From: Amycolatopsis sp. 2-15
GTDB lineage: Bacteria > Actinomycetota > Actinomycetes > Mycobacteriales > Pseudonocardiaceae
Length of the DNA stretch: 64,000 nucleotides
Assembly: GCF_030285625.1 (NCBI RefSeq)
Contig: NZ_CP127294.1
Location: 6,728,001 to 6,792,000, forward strand
Direction of reading: 5' to 3'
This document shows, in pieces, positions 11,242 through 24,513 of this stretch (position 1 is the stretch's first letter; each line of letters starts with the position of its first letter). Position numbers and translations under genes: made by a program. The notes under the pieces were generated by a model. The model saw only the letters and a list, made by a program, of their open reading frames with translations. It was not told the origin of the DNA and searched no databases.

Positions 11242-11359
11242 GCCCGGCACCGGGCCGCGCCGCACACGCCCGGCCGGGCACCGTTCCCGGCCCGGTGTGT
11301 GCGGTGCGGGCATACTCGGATCCGGCGGCGCGGACGCGCCGCACGGCGGGAGGTCCGTG

Positions 11360-12358
11360 ATGGTGTCGTCGGAAACGTCCCGGAAGGTGACGATCCACGA
11401 CGTCGCCCGCAGCGCGGGGGTGTCGCGCCAGACCGTGTCGCGGGCGCTCAACGACAAGGCCGAGATCGACGGCACCACGAAACAGCGGGTGCTCGACGCC
11501 GCCCGCGAACTCGGCTACCGGCCGAGCCGGTTCGCCCGCGGCCTCGTGCGCCAGGACACCACCACGATCGGGCTCGTGATCCCCGACCTGCTCAACCCGT
11601 TCTTCACCGAGGTCGCCGCCGCCGCGCTCGAGGCCGCGCGCGCCCGCGGCTGGCACGTGGTCGTGTACGACACCTCCGACAGTGCCGAGGAAGAACTCGG
11701 CACGCTGCAGGTGATCGGCTCGCAGGTCGACGCCGTCGTGGGCTACTTCAGCCGGCCCGAGGACGAGCTCGACCGCTTCACCCGCGGCATCCCCGTAGTC
11801 CTCATCGGGCGCGAGCACCACACGCCCCGCTTCAGCTCGATCCGGGTCGAAGGCGCGCACGGCGTGCAGGCCGCCATCACCCACCTCGTGCGGGCCGGTC
11901 ACCGGCGCATCGGCATGCTCGATCACGCGGGCCGCGCCGAGCCGAGCGTGCGGCGCGACTGGTTCGCCGCCGCGGTCGCCGCGCACGGGCTCCAAGCCGA
12001 AGTCGTCGAACGTGCCGCCCAGTCGGTCGACGGCGGGGCCGCCGCCCTGGAGGCGCTGCTGGCCGAGCACCCCGACGTGACCGCCGTGTTCACCTTCAAC
12101 GACATCATCGCCATGGGCGCCCTGCGCGCGGCCCGCCGCCTCGGGCGCCGGGTCCCGGACGACCTCGCCGTGATCGGGTTCGACGGGTTGCAGCTCGGCA
12201 CCGTCGTGGACCCGGCGCTGACCAGCGTCGCCCTCGACACGCGCCGTCTGGGCGCCCTCGCGATCGACCAGGCCGCGCGCCTGCTCACCGGCGCCACTCC
12301 GCTGTCGGCCGACGAGCTCGTAATCCAGGCCGAGCTGCTGGTCCGCGAATCCGCCTGA
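11360..12358 (+). CDS. LacI-family transcriptional regulator of the downstream sugar operon
   Basis: 332 residues from an ATG at 11360, preceded six bases away by GGGAGG. The N-terminal helix-turn-helix (TIHDVARSAGVSRQTVSRAL, residues about 10-29) is followed by the hinge helix RPSRFARGL. The periplasmic-binding-protein-like effector domain has IGLVIPDLLNPFF, VFTFNDIIAMGALRAA and DLAVIGFDG. It sits immediately upstream of a solute-binding-protein/permease/glycosidase operon, and a LacI-like palindrome (12409-12422) lies between them. Local control by a galactoside- or mannoside-derived inducer is therefore likely. Confidence 0.9.
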   Translation: MVSSETSRKVTIHDVARSAGVSRQTVSRALNDKAEIDGTTKQRVLDAARELGYRPSRFARGLVRQDTTTIGLVIPDLLNPFFTEVAAAALEAARARGWHVVVYDTSDSAEEELGTLQVIGSQVDAVVGYFSRPEDELDRFTRGIPVVLIGREHHTPRFSSIRVEGAHGVQAAITHLVRAGHRRIGMLDHAGRAEPSVRRDWFAAAVAAHGLQAEVVERAAQSVDGGAAALEALLAEHPDVTAVFTFNDIIAMGALRAARRLGRRVPDDLAVIGFDGLQLGTVVDPALTSVALDTRRLGALAIDQAARLLTGATPLSADELVIQAELLVRESA

Positions 12359-12368
12359 GCCACTCCGC

Positions 12369-12397
12369 TTGACACCTCGCGGCGCCTCGCGCACACT
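12369..12397 (+). promoter_or_regulatory. Promoter of the sugar-uptake/glycosidase operon
   Basis: A consensus -35 TTGACA lies at 12369-12374, followed after 17 bp by CACACT at 12392-12397 as a weak -10. The LacI-type palindrome begins 11 bp after the -10, overlapping the expected transcription start, the classic arrangement for repression. Confidence 0.5.
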
Positions 12398-12408
12398 TCC
12401 GGGCAATT

Positions 12409-12434
12409 CGTGAACGTTCACGGGAGCGTTCACG
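12409..12434. promoter_or_regulatory. LacI-type operator plus a second half-site
   Basis: CGTGAACGTTCACG at 12409-12422 is a perfect 14-bp palindrome with the central CG step preferred by LacI-family proteins. A further half-site, GTTCACG, follows at 12428-12434. Both lie between the promoter and the ATG of the binding protein at 12456, with the regulator gene directly upstream. Confidence 0.65.
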
Positions 12435-12455
12435 GAGCTCTCCGGAGGGTCCCCG

Positions 12456-13745
12456 ATGACGTTGACTCGACGACGGTTCCTGACCGGCGCGGCGGCACTC
12501 GGCGCCGCGGCGTTCGGGGCAGGCGCCTGCACCAGTCCCACGACCGCCAACCCAGGGCGGATCACGCTCTGGTACAACACGAACGCCTTGTCCGAGAAAG
12601 TGCTCGGGGAGGCCGTCAAACGCTTCGCCGCGCTGAAGTTCACCCCGGCCCACGTGAGCGGCGAGTTCAAGCAGCGGTTGCTGGCCGCGCTCTCGGGCCA
12701 GGCCTATCTGCCCGACATCACGATGCTCGGCGACGACATCGCGACCTACTTCGCCGACACCGACCACTTCGTCGACCTGAACACCCTCGGCGCGGGCAAC
12801 GTCCGCGACCAGTACCTGCCCTGGAAGTGGCAGGCGGGCGCGAGCCCGGACGGCTTCCAGCTCGGGTTCCCGATCGACGTCGGACCGGCCGCGCTGTACT
12901 ACCGCCACGACCTGTTCGCCCAGGCCGGATTCCCCAGCGAGTCCGACGACGTGGCCGGCGCGGTGTCCACCTGGGACGACTACTTCACCTTCGGCACCCA
13001 GGTCCAGAAGAAGCTGCCGGGCCGCTACATGATCACCGATACGAAAACGGTCTTCACGTACTCGCTGGCCCAGGAGCCGAAGAAGTACTTCGACCGCAGC
13101 AACCACTACCTCGACGACCAGTCGCAGGTGCGCCGCGCGTGGGACCGGGCCGTGCAGGCGTTCCGGATGGGCCTGACGGCGGGGTACGCCGGCTCGCAGA
13201 GCATCAACGGCGAGTCGATCGACCGGCACGCCGCGTGGAACAGCGGCAAGGAGCTCAGCTTCGTCAACGCGTCCTGGATCACCGGTGAGCTCAAACAATC
13301 GGCGCCGGCCACCTCGGGCAAGTGGCGCATCTGCCGCGCCCCGGGCGGAGCCGGCAACCAGGGCGGGTCGTACCTCGCGATCACCAAGTACTGTCCCGAC
13401 CCGCACGGCGCGTTCGAAATCGTGAAGTGGCTGCAGTCGCCGGAGAACCAGCCGCAGAACTACCTGGAGCTCGGGCTGTTCCCGCCCAGCCCCTCGACCT
13501 ACACGGACCCGCGGCTGCTCGAACCGGAGCCGTTCTTCGGCGGACAGGTGACGATGGACGTGTTCTCGAAGATCGCGCGGGACGTCAAACCCGTGTACTT
13601 CAGCCCGTGGGACATCACGATCAGCGACACCTACACCGACGAACTGACCAATGTGGAGAGTGCGGGCAAGGATCCGGAGCAGGCCTGGCAGGACGCCCGC
13701 TCCGCGGTGGAACGCCTGCTGCGCCGCCAGGGGGTGCTCTCGTGA
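12456..13745 (+). CDS. ABC transporter sugar-binding lipoprotein, Tat-exported
   Basis: 429 residues. The N-terminus has a twin-arginine signal (TRRRFLTGAAALG) that ends in a lipobox-like GAGAC with C25 as the lipidation site. The body fits family-1 (CUT1) extracellular solute-binding proteins: ITLWYNTNALSE, LPDITMLGDDIATYF, FPIDVGPAALYYRHDLF and GGSYLAITKYC. It is the first gene of the operon with two permeases and two glycosidases. The stop overlaps the next GTG by four bases, and no ATPase is encoded here, so a shared MsiK-type ATPase elsewhere is likely, as in other actinomycetes. Confidence 0.88.
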   Translation: MTLTRRRFLTGAAALGAAAFGAGACTSPTTANPGRITLWYNTNALSEKVLGEAVKRFAALKFTPAHVSGEFKQRLLAALSGQAYLPDITMLGDDIATYFADTDHFVDLNTLGAGNVRDQYLPWKWQAGASPDGFQLGFPIDVGPAALYYRHDLFAQAGFPSESDDVAGAVSTWDDYFTFGTQVQKKLPGRYMITDTKTVFTYSLAQEPKKYFDRSNHYLDDQSQVRRAWDRAVQAFRMGLTAGYAGSQSINGESIDRHAAWNSGKELSFVNASWITGELKQSAPATSGKWRICRAPGGAGNQGGSYLAITKYCPDPHGAFEIVKWLQSPENQPQNYLELGLFPPSPSTYTDPRLLEPEPFFGGQVTMDVFSKIARDVKPVYFSPWDITISDTYTDELTNVESAGKDPEQAWQDARSAVERLLRRQGVLS

Positions 13746-14713
13746 CCGCGATCCTGCCCGCCGAAAGCGCCGGAACCCGGCGCGCTCCTGTGCGCCGGAC
13801 CCCGGCCGGACACCGCAAGCGGTGGCGTTACCTGCCGCAGTACCTGGCCATCGCGCCGTTCTTCGTGCTGTTCGCGATCTTCGGCCTCTACCCCGTGCTG
13901 TACTCGTTCTACCTGGCGCTGCAGCGCTGGGACGGCGTCGGCCCGATGAAGTTCGTCGGGCTGCAGAACTTCGCCTACCTGCTCACCGACACCACCTTCT
14001 GGGACTCGATCGGCAACACGCTGATCATCTTCGTGATGTCGACCGTCCCGATGACCGCGCTGGCACTGCTGGTCGCGCTGGGGTTGAACTCGTCGGTGCG
14101 GTACAAGGGCGCGCTGCGAGTGGCGTACTTCCTGCCCAACGTGACCTCGATCGTGGCCATGTCGCTCGTGTTCGGGTCGATCTTTTCCGACGAGTTCGGC
14201 ATCCTGAACTGGGTGCTGCGGCTGGTCGGCATCGGTGACGTCGACTGGCTCAACGACCCGTGGGCCATCCGCGGCGCGATCTCGATCATGATCATCTGGC
14301 GCTGGACCGGCTACAACGCCATCATCTTCCTCGCCGGCCTGCAGGCCATGCCCACGGACGTGCTGGAGGCGGCCCGCATCGACGGTGCCGGCCCGGTGCA
14401 GACGTTCTTCCGCGTCACGCTGCCGTTGCTGCGGCCGGTGCTGCTGTTCTCCGTCGTGATGTCGGCGATCGGCGGGCTGCAGATCTTCTCCGAGTCGCAG
14501 GTGCTGCTCGGCAACCGCGGCGGACCGGGTGGCGCGGGCATGACCATGGTCCTCTACTTCTACAACACGGCCTTCGCGGACAACGACTTCGGCTACGGCG
14601 CGGCCATCGCGTGGGGCATCTTCGTGGTCGTCGTCCTCTTCTCGATCCTCAACTGGCGGCTCGTGGCGCGGCCCGAGCGCGGCCAGGTCCAGACCAAGGG
14701 AGCCGGCCGATGA
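13742..14713 (+). CDS. ABC sugar transporter permease, CUT1 MalF-type
   Basis: 323 residues from the overlapping GTGA at 13742. An arginine-rich cytoplasmic tail precedes six membrane segments. The EAA loop reads EAARIDGAGPVQTFFRVTLP and contacts the ATPase. The extracytoplasmic insertion and N-terminal membrane helix are typical of the MalF/UgpA partner. It overlaps the next permease by four bases (ATGA) and forms with it the channel for an oligosaccharide delivered by the binding lipoprotein. Confidence 0.9.
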   Translation: MTAILPAESAGTRRAPVRRTPAGHRKRWRYLPQYLAIAPFFVLFAIFGLYPVLYSFYLALQRWDGVGPMKFVGLQNFAYLLTDTTFWDSIGNTLIIFVMSTVPMTALALLVALGLNSSVRYKGALRVAYFLPNVTSIVAMSLVFGSIFSDEFGILNWVLRLVGIGDVDWLNDPWAIRGAISIMIIWRWTGYNAIIFLAGLQAMPTDVLEAARIDGAGPVQTFFRVTLPLLRPVLLFSVVMSAIGGLQIFSESQVLLGNRGGPGGAGMTMVLYFYNTAFADNDFGYGAAIAWGIFVVVVLFSILNWRLVARPERGQVQTKGAGR

Positions 14714-15534
14714 CGAGCAGGCGCGGGCGGATACTGACGTTGGTGGCGCTGATCATCGGCGCCCTGATCACCCTCTTCCCCTACTACTGGCTCGCCGTGA
14801 TGGCGTCGAACACCACGGCCGACATCTACACGACCCCGCCGAAGCTGACCTTCGGCGGGCACCTGTTCGCCAACATCGGCGAGGTGTTCTCCCAGATCAA
14901 CTTCTTCGGCTCTCTGCTCAACACGCTGATCGCCGCTGTGGTCACCACACTGCTGGTGCTGTTCTTCGACTCGCTCGCCGCGTTCACCTTCGCCAAGTAC
15001 GACTTCCCCGGCGCCAACCTGCTGTTCGGCATCCTGCTGGCGACGTTCGTGGTGCCCACGCAGCTTTCGGCGATCCCGCAGTTCACGATCATGGCGCACC
15101 TCGGCTGGGTCGGCGATCTCAAGGCGTTGATCATCCCGGCCGCGGCCAACGCGTTCGGCATCTTCTGGATGCGCCAGTACGCGCGCGGCGCCATCCCGGA
15201 CGAGCTGCTCGAAGCGGCGCGGATCGACGGCGCCGGGTTCTTCCGTACGTACCTGTCGGTGGGCCTGCCGGTGCTGCGCCCAGCGCTCGCGTTCCTCGGC
15301 ATCTTCACGTTCGTCAACGTCTGGAACGACTACCTGTGGCCGTTGGTCGTGCTGATCGACTCCAACCACGTCACGCTCCAGGTCGCGCTGGCCCAGCTGC
15401 AGGGCGCCTACGTGAAGGACTACAGCGTCGTGATGGCCGGCACGCTCGTCGCGATCGTGCCGCTGATCATCGTCTTCCTCCTCGGTGCCCGTCACTTCAT
15501 CCGCAACATCGCCGCCGGCGCCCTCAAGGGCTGA
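14710..15534 (+). CDS. ABC sugar transporter permease, CUT1 MalG-type
   Basis: 274 residues from the overlapping ATGA at 14710. It has six membrane segments, an EAA loop EAARIDGAGFFRTYLSVGLP and the NVWNDYLWPLVV segment characteristic of MalG/LacG partners. It pairs with the upstream MalF-type permease. The beta-galactosidase gene starts nine bases after its stop, behind GAAAGGAAC. Confidence 0.9.
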   Translation: MTSRRGRILTLVALIIGALITLFPYYWLAVMASNTTADIYTTPPKLTFGGHLFANIGEVFSQINFFGSLLNTLIAAVVTTLLVLFFDSLAAFTFAKYDFPGANLLFGILLATFVVPTQLSAIPQFTIMAHLGWVGDLKALIIPAAANAFGIFWMRQYARGAIPDELLEAARIDGAGFFRTYLSVGLPVLRPALAFLGIFTFVNVWNDYLWPLVVLIDSNHVTLQVALAQLQGAYVKDYSVVMAGTLVAIVPLIIVFLLGARHFIRNIAAGALKG

Positions 15535-21085
<5,551 letters not shown>

Positions 21086-21086
21086 T

Positions 21087-21200
21087 CCTTCACCTGGCGC
21101 GGTAACCGGACCTACTCGGCCAACCCCGGCGAGCCCACCGGTAGTCGACGACGAGCTGCGCCTTTCCCGGCACCCCAGCAGATCGCCACCATCCGCCCGA
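21087..21200 (+). repeat. Decayed duplicate of the alpha-mannosidase 3' end
   Basis: Just after the mannosidase stop, bases 21088-21200 resemble the last part of the gene itself (about 20965-21080). TTCACCT...GGACCT.CTCGG...CCCCGG.GA recurs, then GACGACGAGCTGCGCCTT matches GACGGCGAGCTGCGGCTC, and ATCGCCACCATCCGC matches ATCGCGACGCTCCGC. No open frame is kept. It looks like an old tandem duplication of the C-terminal tail, or the end of a second, deleted mannosidase gene. Confidence 0.5.
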
Positions 21201-21208
21201 GCCGGACC

Positions 21209-21895
21209 TCACCCCCGCGTCCGCAACATCGGCGGCGACAACAGTTCCGCCGGCCCCCTCCGGTACAGCCGGGCGGGCCGGCCGCCGTCGCGGGTCGTGG
21301 TGGTGCCGACGGGCTCCAGGAGTCCCTCGGCGCCCGTGACCTTGCGGTGGAAGTTGCGCGGGTCCAGGCGCGCGTCCCACACCAGCTCGTACACGCGGCG
21401 CAGCTCCGCGACCGTGAACTCCGGCGGGCAGAACGCCGCGGCGAGGGGGGTGTACTCGAGTTTCGCGCGGGCGCGTTCGAGGCCGTCGGTGAAGATCTTC
21501 GCGTGGTCGAAGGCGAGCGTCGCCGGGTCGAGGGTCGCGACCGGGGTCCAGCGCGCCTCGGCCGCGTCCGTGCCGGCTTGCGGCACCGGGAGGTCGGGCG
21601 CGAGCGCGAGGTAGGCGATGGTCACCACGCGCAGCCGCGGGTCGCGGCCCGGGTCGCCGTAGCCCGCGAGCTGTTCGATGTGGACGGTGCCCGGCGCCAG
21701 GCCCGTCTCCTCCGCCAGCTCGCGCCGCGCGGCCGTGTCGAGGTCCTCGTCGGCGAGGACGAAGCCGCCGGGCAGCGCCCAGGCGCCGCGGAAAGGCTCG
21801 ATCCCCCGCCGCACCAGCAGCACGCACAGCTGCTCCCCGGTGATCGTGAGCACGACGAGGTCCACGGTGACCGCGCTGGGCGGGAACTCCTCCAT
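21209..21895 (-). CDS. NrtR-type regulator: Nudix hydrolase domain plus C-terminal winged helix
   Basis: 228 residues from ATG 21895 (a GTG at 21904 adds three). The N-terminal half is a Nudix domain with a complete box: GGFVLADEDLDTAARRELAEE then TGL fits GX5EX7REUXEEXGU. The C-terminal part (ARLDPRNFHRKVTGAEGLLEPVGTTT...GGRPARLYRR) is the winged helix of NrtR, the Nudix-related repressor of NAD metabolism that senses ADP-ribose or related nucleotides. Many NrtR proteins have lost the catalytic box; this one has not. It is divergent from an SPFH protein and a NAD-kinase-like protein, with two identical-geometry inverted repeats between them, so control of that pair and of itself is likely. 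Confidence 0.85.
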   Translation of the reverse strand: MEEFPPSAVTVDLVVLTITGEQLCVLLVRRGIEPFRGAWALPGGFVLADEDLDTAARRELAEETGLAPGTVHIEQLAGYGDPGRDPRLRVVTIAYLALAPDLPVPQAGTDAAEARWTPVATLDPATLAFDHAKIFTDGLERARAKLEYTPLAAAFCPPEFTVAELRRVYELVWDARLDPRNFHRKVTGAEGLLEPVGTTTTRDGGRPARLYRRGPAELLSPPMLRTRG

Positions 21896-21916
21896 GTGTC
21901 GCACACTACACCGTAA

Positions 21917-21966
21917 TCGTCAGCTTGACGAAAAGACCGTCGCACCCATATCGTCACGGCGACGAT
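21917..21966. promoter_or_regulatory. Twin operators TCGTC-N5-GACGA in the divergent NrtR/SPFH promoter
   Basis: Two inverted repeats share the same arms and spacing. TCGTCAGCTTGACGA occupies 21917-21931 and ATCGTCACGGCGACGAT occupies 21950-21966; both reduce to TCGTC-N5-GACGA. Their left arms start 34 bp apart, about three helical turns. The second ends just before the AAGGAGG ribosome-binding site (21967-21973) of the SPFH gene, and the first is about 20 bp from the regulator start. The binder is probably the adjacent NrtR-type protein. Confidence 0.65.
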
Positions 21967-21978
21967 AAGGAGGTCCCC

Positions 21979-22980
21979 ATGGTGGACATCAAGTGCCGGT
22001 TCGGGTTCCGGCACCTGCGGGGTGTGCCGACCGCGCACATCCGGCACCTGCGCGGCGGCAAGCTCGTGCACGACGGCACCGGGCTGTCGTTCTGGTATCG
22101 GCCGCTGGCCGCGGCCCTGTCGGAGATCCCGGTGGACGACCGCGAGCTGCCGCTGCTCTTCCACGCGCGCACGGCCGACTTCCAGGACGTGACGGTGCAG
22201 CTCGCCCTCACCTTCCGCGTGGTCGACCCGGCGCTCGCCGCGCAGCGCATCGACTTCTCCGTCGACCCGGACACGGGCCGTTGGCGCGGCGACCCGCTCG
22301 CCCAGATCAGCGGGCTGCTCACCGAGAACGCGCAGCAGTACGCCCTCGACGTGCTCACCCGCACGCCGCTGGCAGAGGCCCTCGTCGACGGCGTCGGCGC
22401 CGTGCGCGACCGCATCCGCGCGGGGCTGGCCGAGGAGGACACGCGGCTCGCTCAGACGGGCTCGGCCGTGCTCGACGTGCGTGTCGTCGCGATCCGCGCC
22501 GAGCCGGAGGTCGAGAAGGCGCTGCAGACGACCGCGCGCGAGAAGGTGCAGCAGGAAGCCGACCGCGCGACGTACGAGCGGCGCGCACTGGCCGTCGAAC
22601 GCGAGCGCGCGATCGGCGAGAACGAGCTGCAGAACAAGATCGAGCTCGCCCGGCGCGAGGAGCAGCTGCTCGCCCAGCGCGGCGCCAACGCCCGCCGCCA
22701 GGCCGAAGAAGCCGCGGCGGCCGACCACATCGAGACCGAGGCACGCGCGAGCCGGGAGACGCGGCTGGCGCAGGTGAACGCCGAGGCCACGCGCACGCTC
22801 GGCGAAGCGGAAGCGGCGGGCGAGGCCGCCCGGCTGGCCGCGTACCGCGACTTGCCGGAGCCGGTGCTGCGGGCGTTGGCCGTGAAGGAGCTGGCCGCGA
22901 ACCTGCCGAAGATCGACAGCCTCGTGCTCACGCCGGACCTGATCGCGCCGCTGCTGGCCCGGCTGGGGATCGGGTCGTGA
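21979..22980 (+). CDS. SPFH/band-7 domain protein (slipin-like, soluble form)
   Basis: 333 residues from ATG 21979, five bases after AAGGAGG. The SPFH fold covers about residues 15-180 (FQDVTVQLALTFRVVDPALA, ALDVLTRTPLAEALVDGVG, GSAVLDVRVVAIRAEPEVEKALQT). A long charged coiled coil follows (residues about 180-290, rich in E, R, A, Q), and then a C-terminal helix with LPKIDSLVLTPDLIAPLL. Unlike stomatins it has no N-terminal membrane anchor, so it is probably cytosolic or peripherally bound and oligomeric. It overlaps the NAD-kinase-like gene by four bases (GTGA), so the two are translationally coupled. Confidence 0.8.
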   Translation: MVDIKCRFGFRHLRGVPTAHIRHLRGGKLVHDGTGLSFWYRPLAAALSEIPVDDRELPLLFHARTADFQDVTVQLALTFRVVDPALAAQRIDFSVDPDTGRWRGDPLAQISGLLTENAQQYALDVLTRTPLAEALVDGVGAVRDRIRAGLAEEDTRLAQTGSAVLDVRVVAIRAEPEVEKALQTTAREKVQQEADRATYERRALAVERERAIGENELQNKIELARREEQLLAQRGANARRQAEEAAAADHIETEARASRETRLAQVNAEATRTLGEAEAAGEAARLAAYRDLPEPVLRALAVKELAANLPKIDSLVLTPDLIAPLLARLGIGS

Positions 22981-23831
22981 GCCGCGCCCCGCGGGCCGTG
23001 GTGGTGCACCGGCGCACCGAGCTCGACGAGCTGCTCGCCCGCCACGGCACGCGTGGCCAGGCGGAGTTCTTCCTGGCCACGCGCGGCCGCTCGCTGGACG
23101 ACGTGGTGGAGCAGGATGCGGCGCTGCGGCGGGCGTTGACCGCCGTGTCGGCCGCCATCCCGCTGGACTGGCGCCGCGGCAACGTCGAGCGGGCAGACCT
23201 GTCGCGGTTCCTGTTCACTCCGGAGGACGTGGTGCTCGTCGTCGGGCAGGACGGGTTGGTCGCGAACATCGCGAAGTACCTCACGGGCCAGCCCGTCGTC
23301 GGCATCACGCCCGCTGAGCCGGGCGTCCTGGTGCGCCACCCGGCCGCGGCCACGGCCGACCTGCTGCGCGTGCGGGACTCGGTCGAGCCCCGCACGATGG
23401 TCGAGCTGACCGCCGACGACGGCCAGAAGCTCTTGGCACTCAACGAGATTTACCTCGGCCACCCGAGCCACCAGACCGCGCGCTACCGCCTGGGTGCCGA
23501 GCGGCAGGCGTCGTCGGGCCTGCTGGTCGGCACGGGCACCGGCGCGACGGGCTGGTGCCGGTCGGTCTGGCAGGAACGGCACAGCCCCTTGCGGCTGCCG
23601 GCCGTCGACGAACGCCGGCTCGTGTGGTTCGTCCGCGAAGCCTGGCCCTCCCCCACCACCGGGACGTCGCTCACCGAGGGCGAGCTCACGACGTCGGCGC
23701 TGACGATCGACGTCGAGTCCGATCACCTCACCGCGTTCGGCGACGGCCTGGAGAACGACGCGGTCACCGTGACGCGTGGGCAGTCGGTGACGTTCGCCCC
23801 GGCGGCGCGGGCGTTCCACCTGGTCCGCTGA
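22977..23831 (+). CDS. NAD-kinase-like protein (ATP-NAD kinase fold, altered GGDG motif)
   Basis: 284 residues from GTG 22977. It keeps the order of NAD-kinase motifs: VVLVVGQDGLVANIAKYL (GGDG changed to GQDG, residues 90-93), LALNEIYLGHPS (the NE motif), and SSGLLVGTGTGATGW (the TPTGSTAY segment). It ends in a beta-rich C-terminal domain. The N-terminal 80 residues (TELDELLARHGTRGQAEFFLATRG) are not typical of PpnK. Because the first glycine pair is changed, catalysis cannot be assumed; it might bind NAD or diacylglycerol-like ligands instead. Co-transcription with an SPFH protein under an NrtR regulator places it in NAD(P) homeostasis or signalling. Confidence 0.7.
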   Translation: MSRAPRAVVVHRRTELDELLARHGTRGQAEFFLATRGRSLDDVVEQDAALRRALTAVSAAIPLDWRRGNVERADLSRFLFTPEDVVLVVGQDGLVANIAKYLTGQPVVGITPAEPGVLVRHPAAATADLLRVRDSVEPRTMVELTADDGQKLLALNEIYLGHPSHQTARYRLGAERQASSGLLVGTGTGATGWCRSVWQERHSPLRLPAVDERRLVWFVREAWPSPTTGTSLTEGELTTSALTIDVESDHLTAFGDGLENDAVTVTRGQSVTFAPAARAFHLVR

Positions 23832-24512
23832 GGTCCTCCGCGAGCTTCCGGAGCCCCTCGGCCGACCGCGTGCCCGGCTCGGCGTGGTAGATCACCATCA
23901 GCTGGTCTTCGGCGCCGGTGACCGCGAACTTGTCGTACTGCAGCTCCAGCTCGCCGACCCGCGGGTGGCACAGGCGGTGGGTTTCGCCGCCGGGCTGCGG
24001 GCGCACGTCGTGGCGCGGCCAGAGCCGGCGGAAGAGCTCGCTCTCCGCCGACAGCTCTTCGACCAACCCGGCGAGCCGCGGATCGTCCGGCTGGCTGGCG
24101 GCGCGCAGGCTCGCCACGAGACCGCCGACCCGCGCCTCCCAGCCGGTGAAGAACTCCTGCGCGGCGGGGTCGAGCAGGACTGCGCGCAGCAGGTTCGTGC
24201 CCGGTGTGTACACCGGCGAAAGCGCCGCAACGACCGGGTTGGCGGCGAGGACGTCGAGGTAGCGGCCCTGCACGTACGCCGGCGTCAGCTCCCAGGACGC
24301 GGTCAGCCGCGCGGCGCTGGGCCGGACGTTCTCCTGGCTCTCCTGCGCACGGCGACGGCGTGGCGCGGGATCGGCGAGGTCGTGCAGGTACGCGGTGGCC
24401 TCCCGGTCGAGGCGCAGCCCGCGCGCCACGGCGTCGAGCACCTGCGCCGACGGGTGGCGGTCGCGGCCCTGCTCCAGCCGCGTGTAGTACTCCGTGCTGA
24501 TGCCCGCGAACG
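23764..24512 (-). pseudogene. MmyB-like XRE-family regulator, 5' truncated
   Basis: The C-terminal MmyB-type ligand-binding domain is complete (LTPAYVQGRYLDVLAANPVV, LLDPAAQEFF, RRLWPRHDVRPQPGG, GELELQYDKFAVTG). It is preceded by the last helix of the HTH domain, GISTEYYTRLEQGRD. The first 35 or so residues (YLRARRE...RRVPGLRRE in intact relatives) are missing. At about 24508-24515 the frame runs straight into the 3' part of a GH15 gene on the same strand. The C-terminus overlaps the end of the NAD-kinase-like gene on the other strand by 68 bp. It looks like a deletion product that fused two genes; it cannot have its normal DNA-binding domain. Confidence 0.75.
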
Positions 24513-24513
24513 C

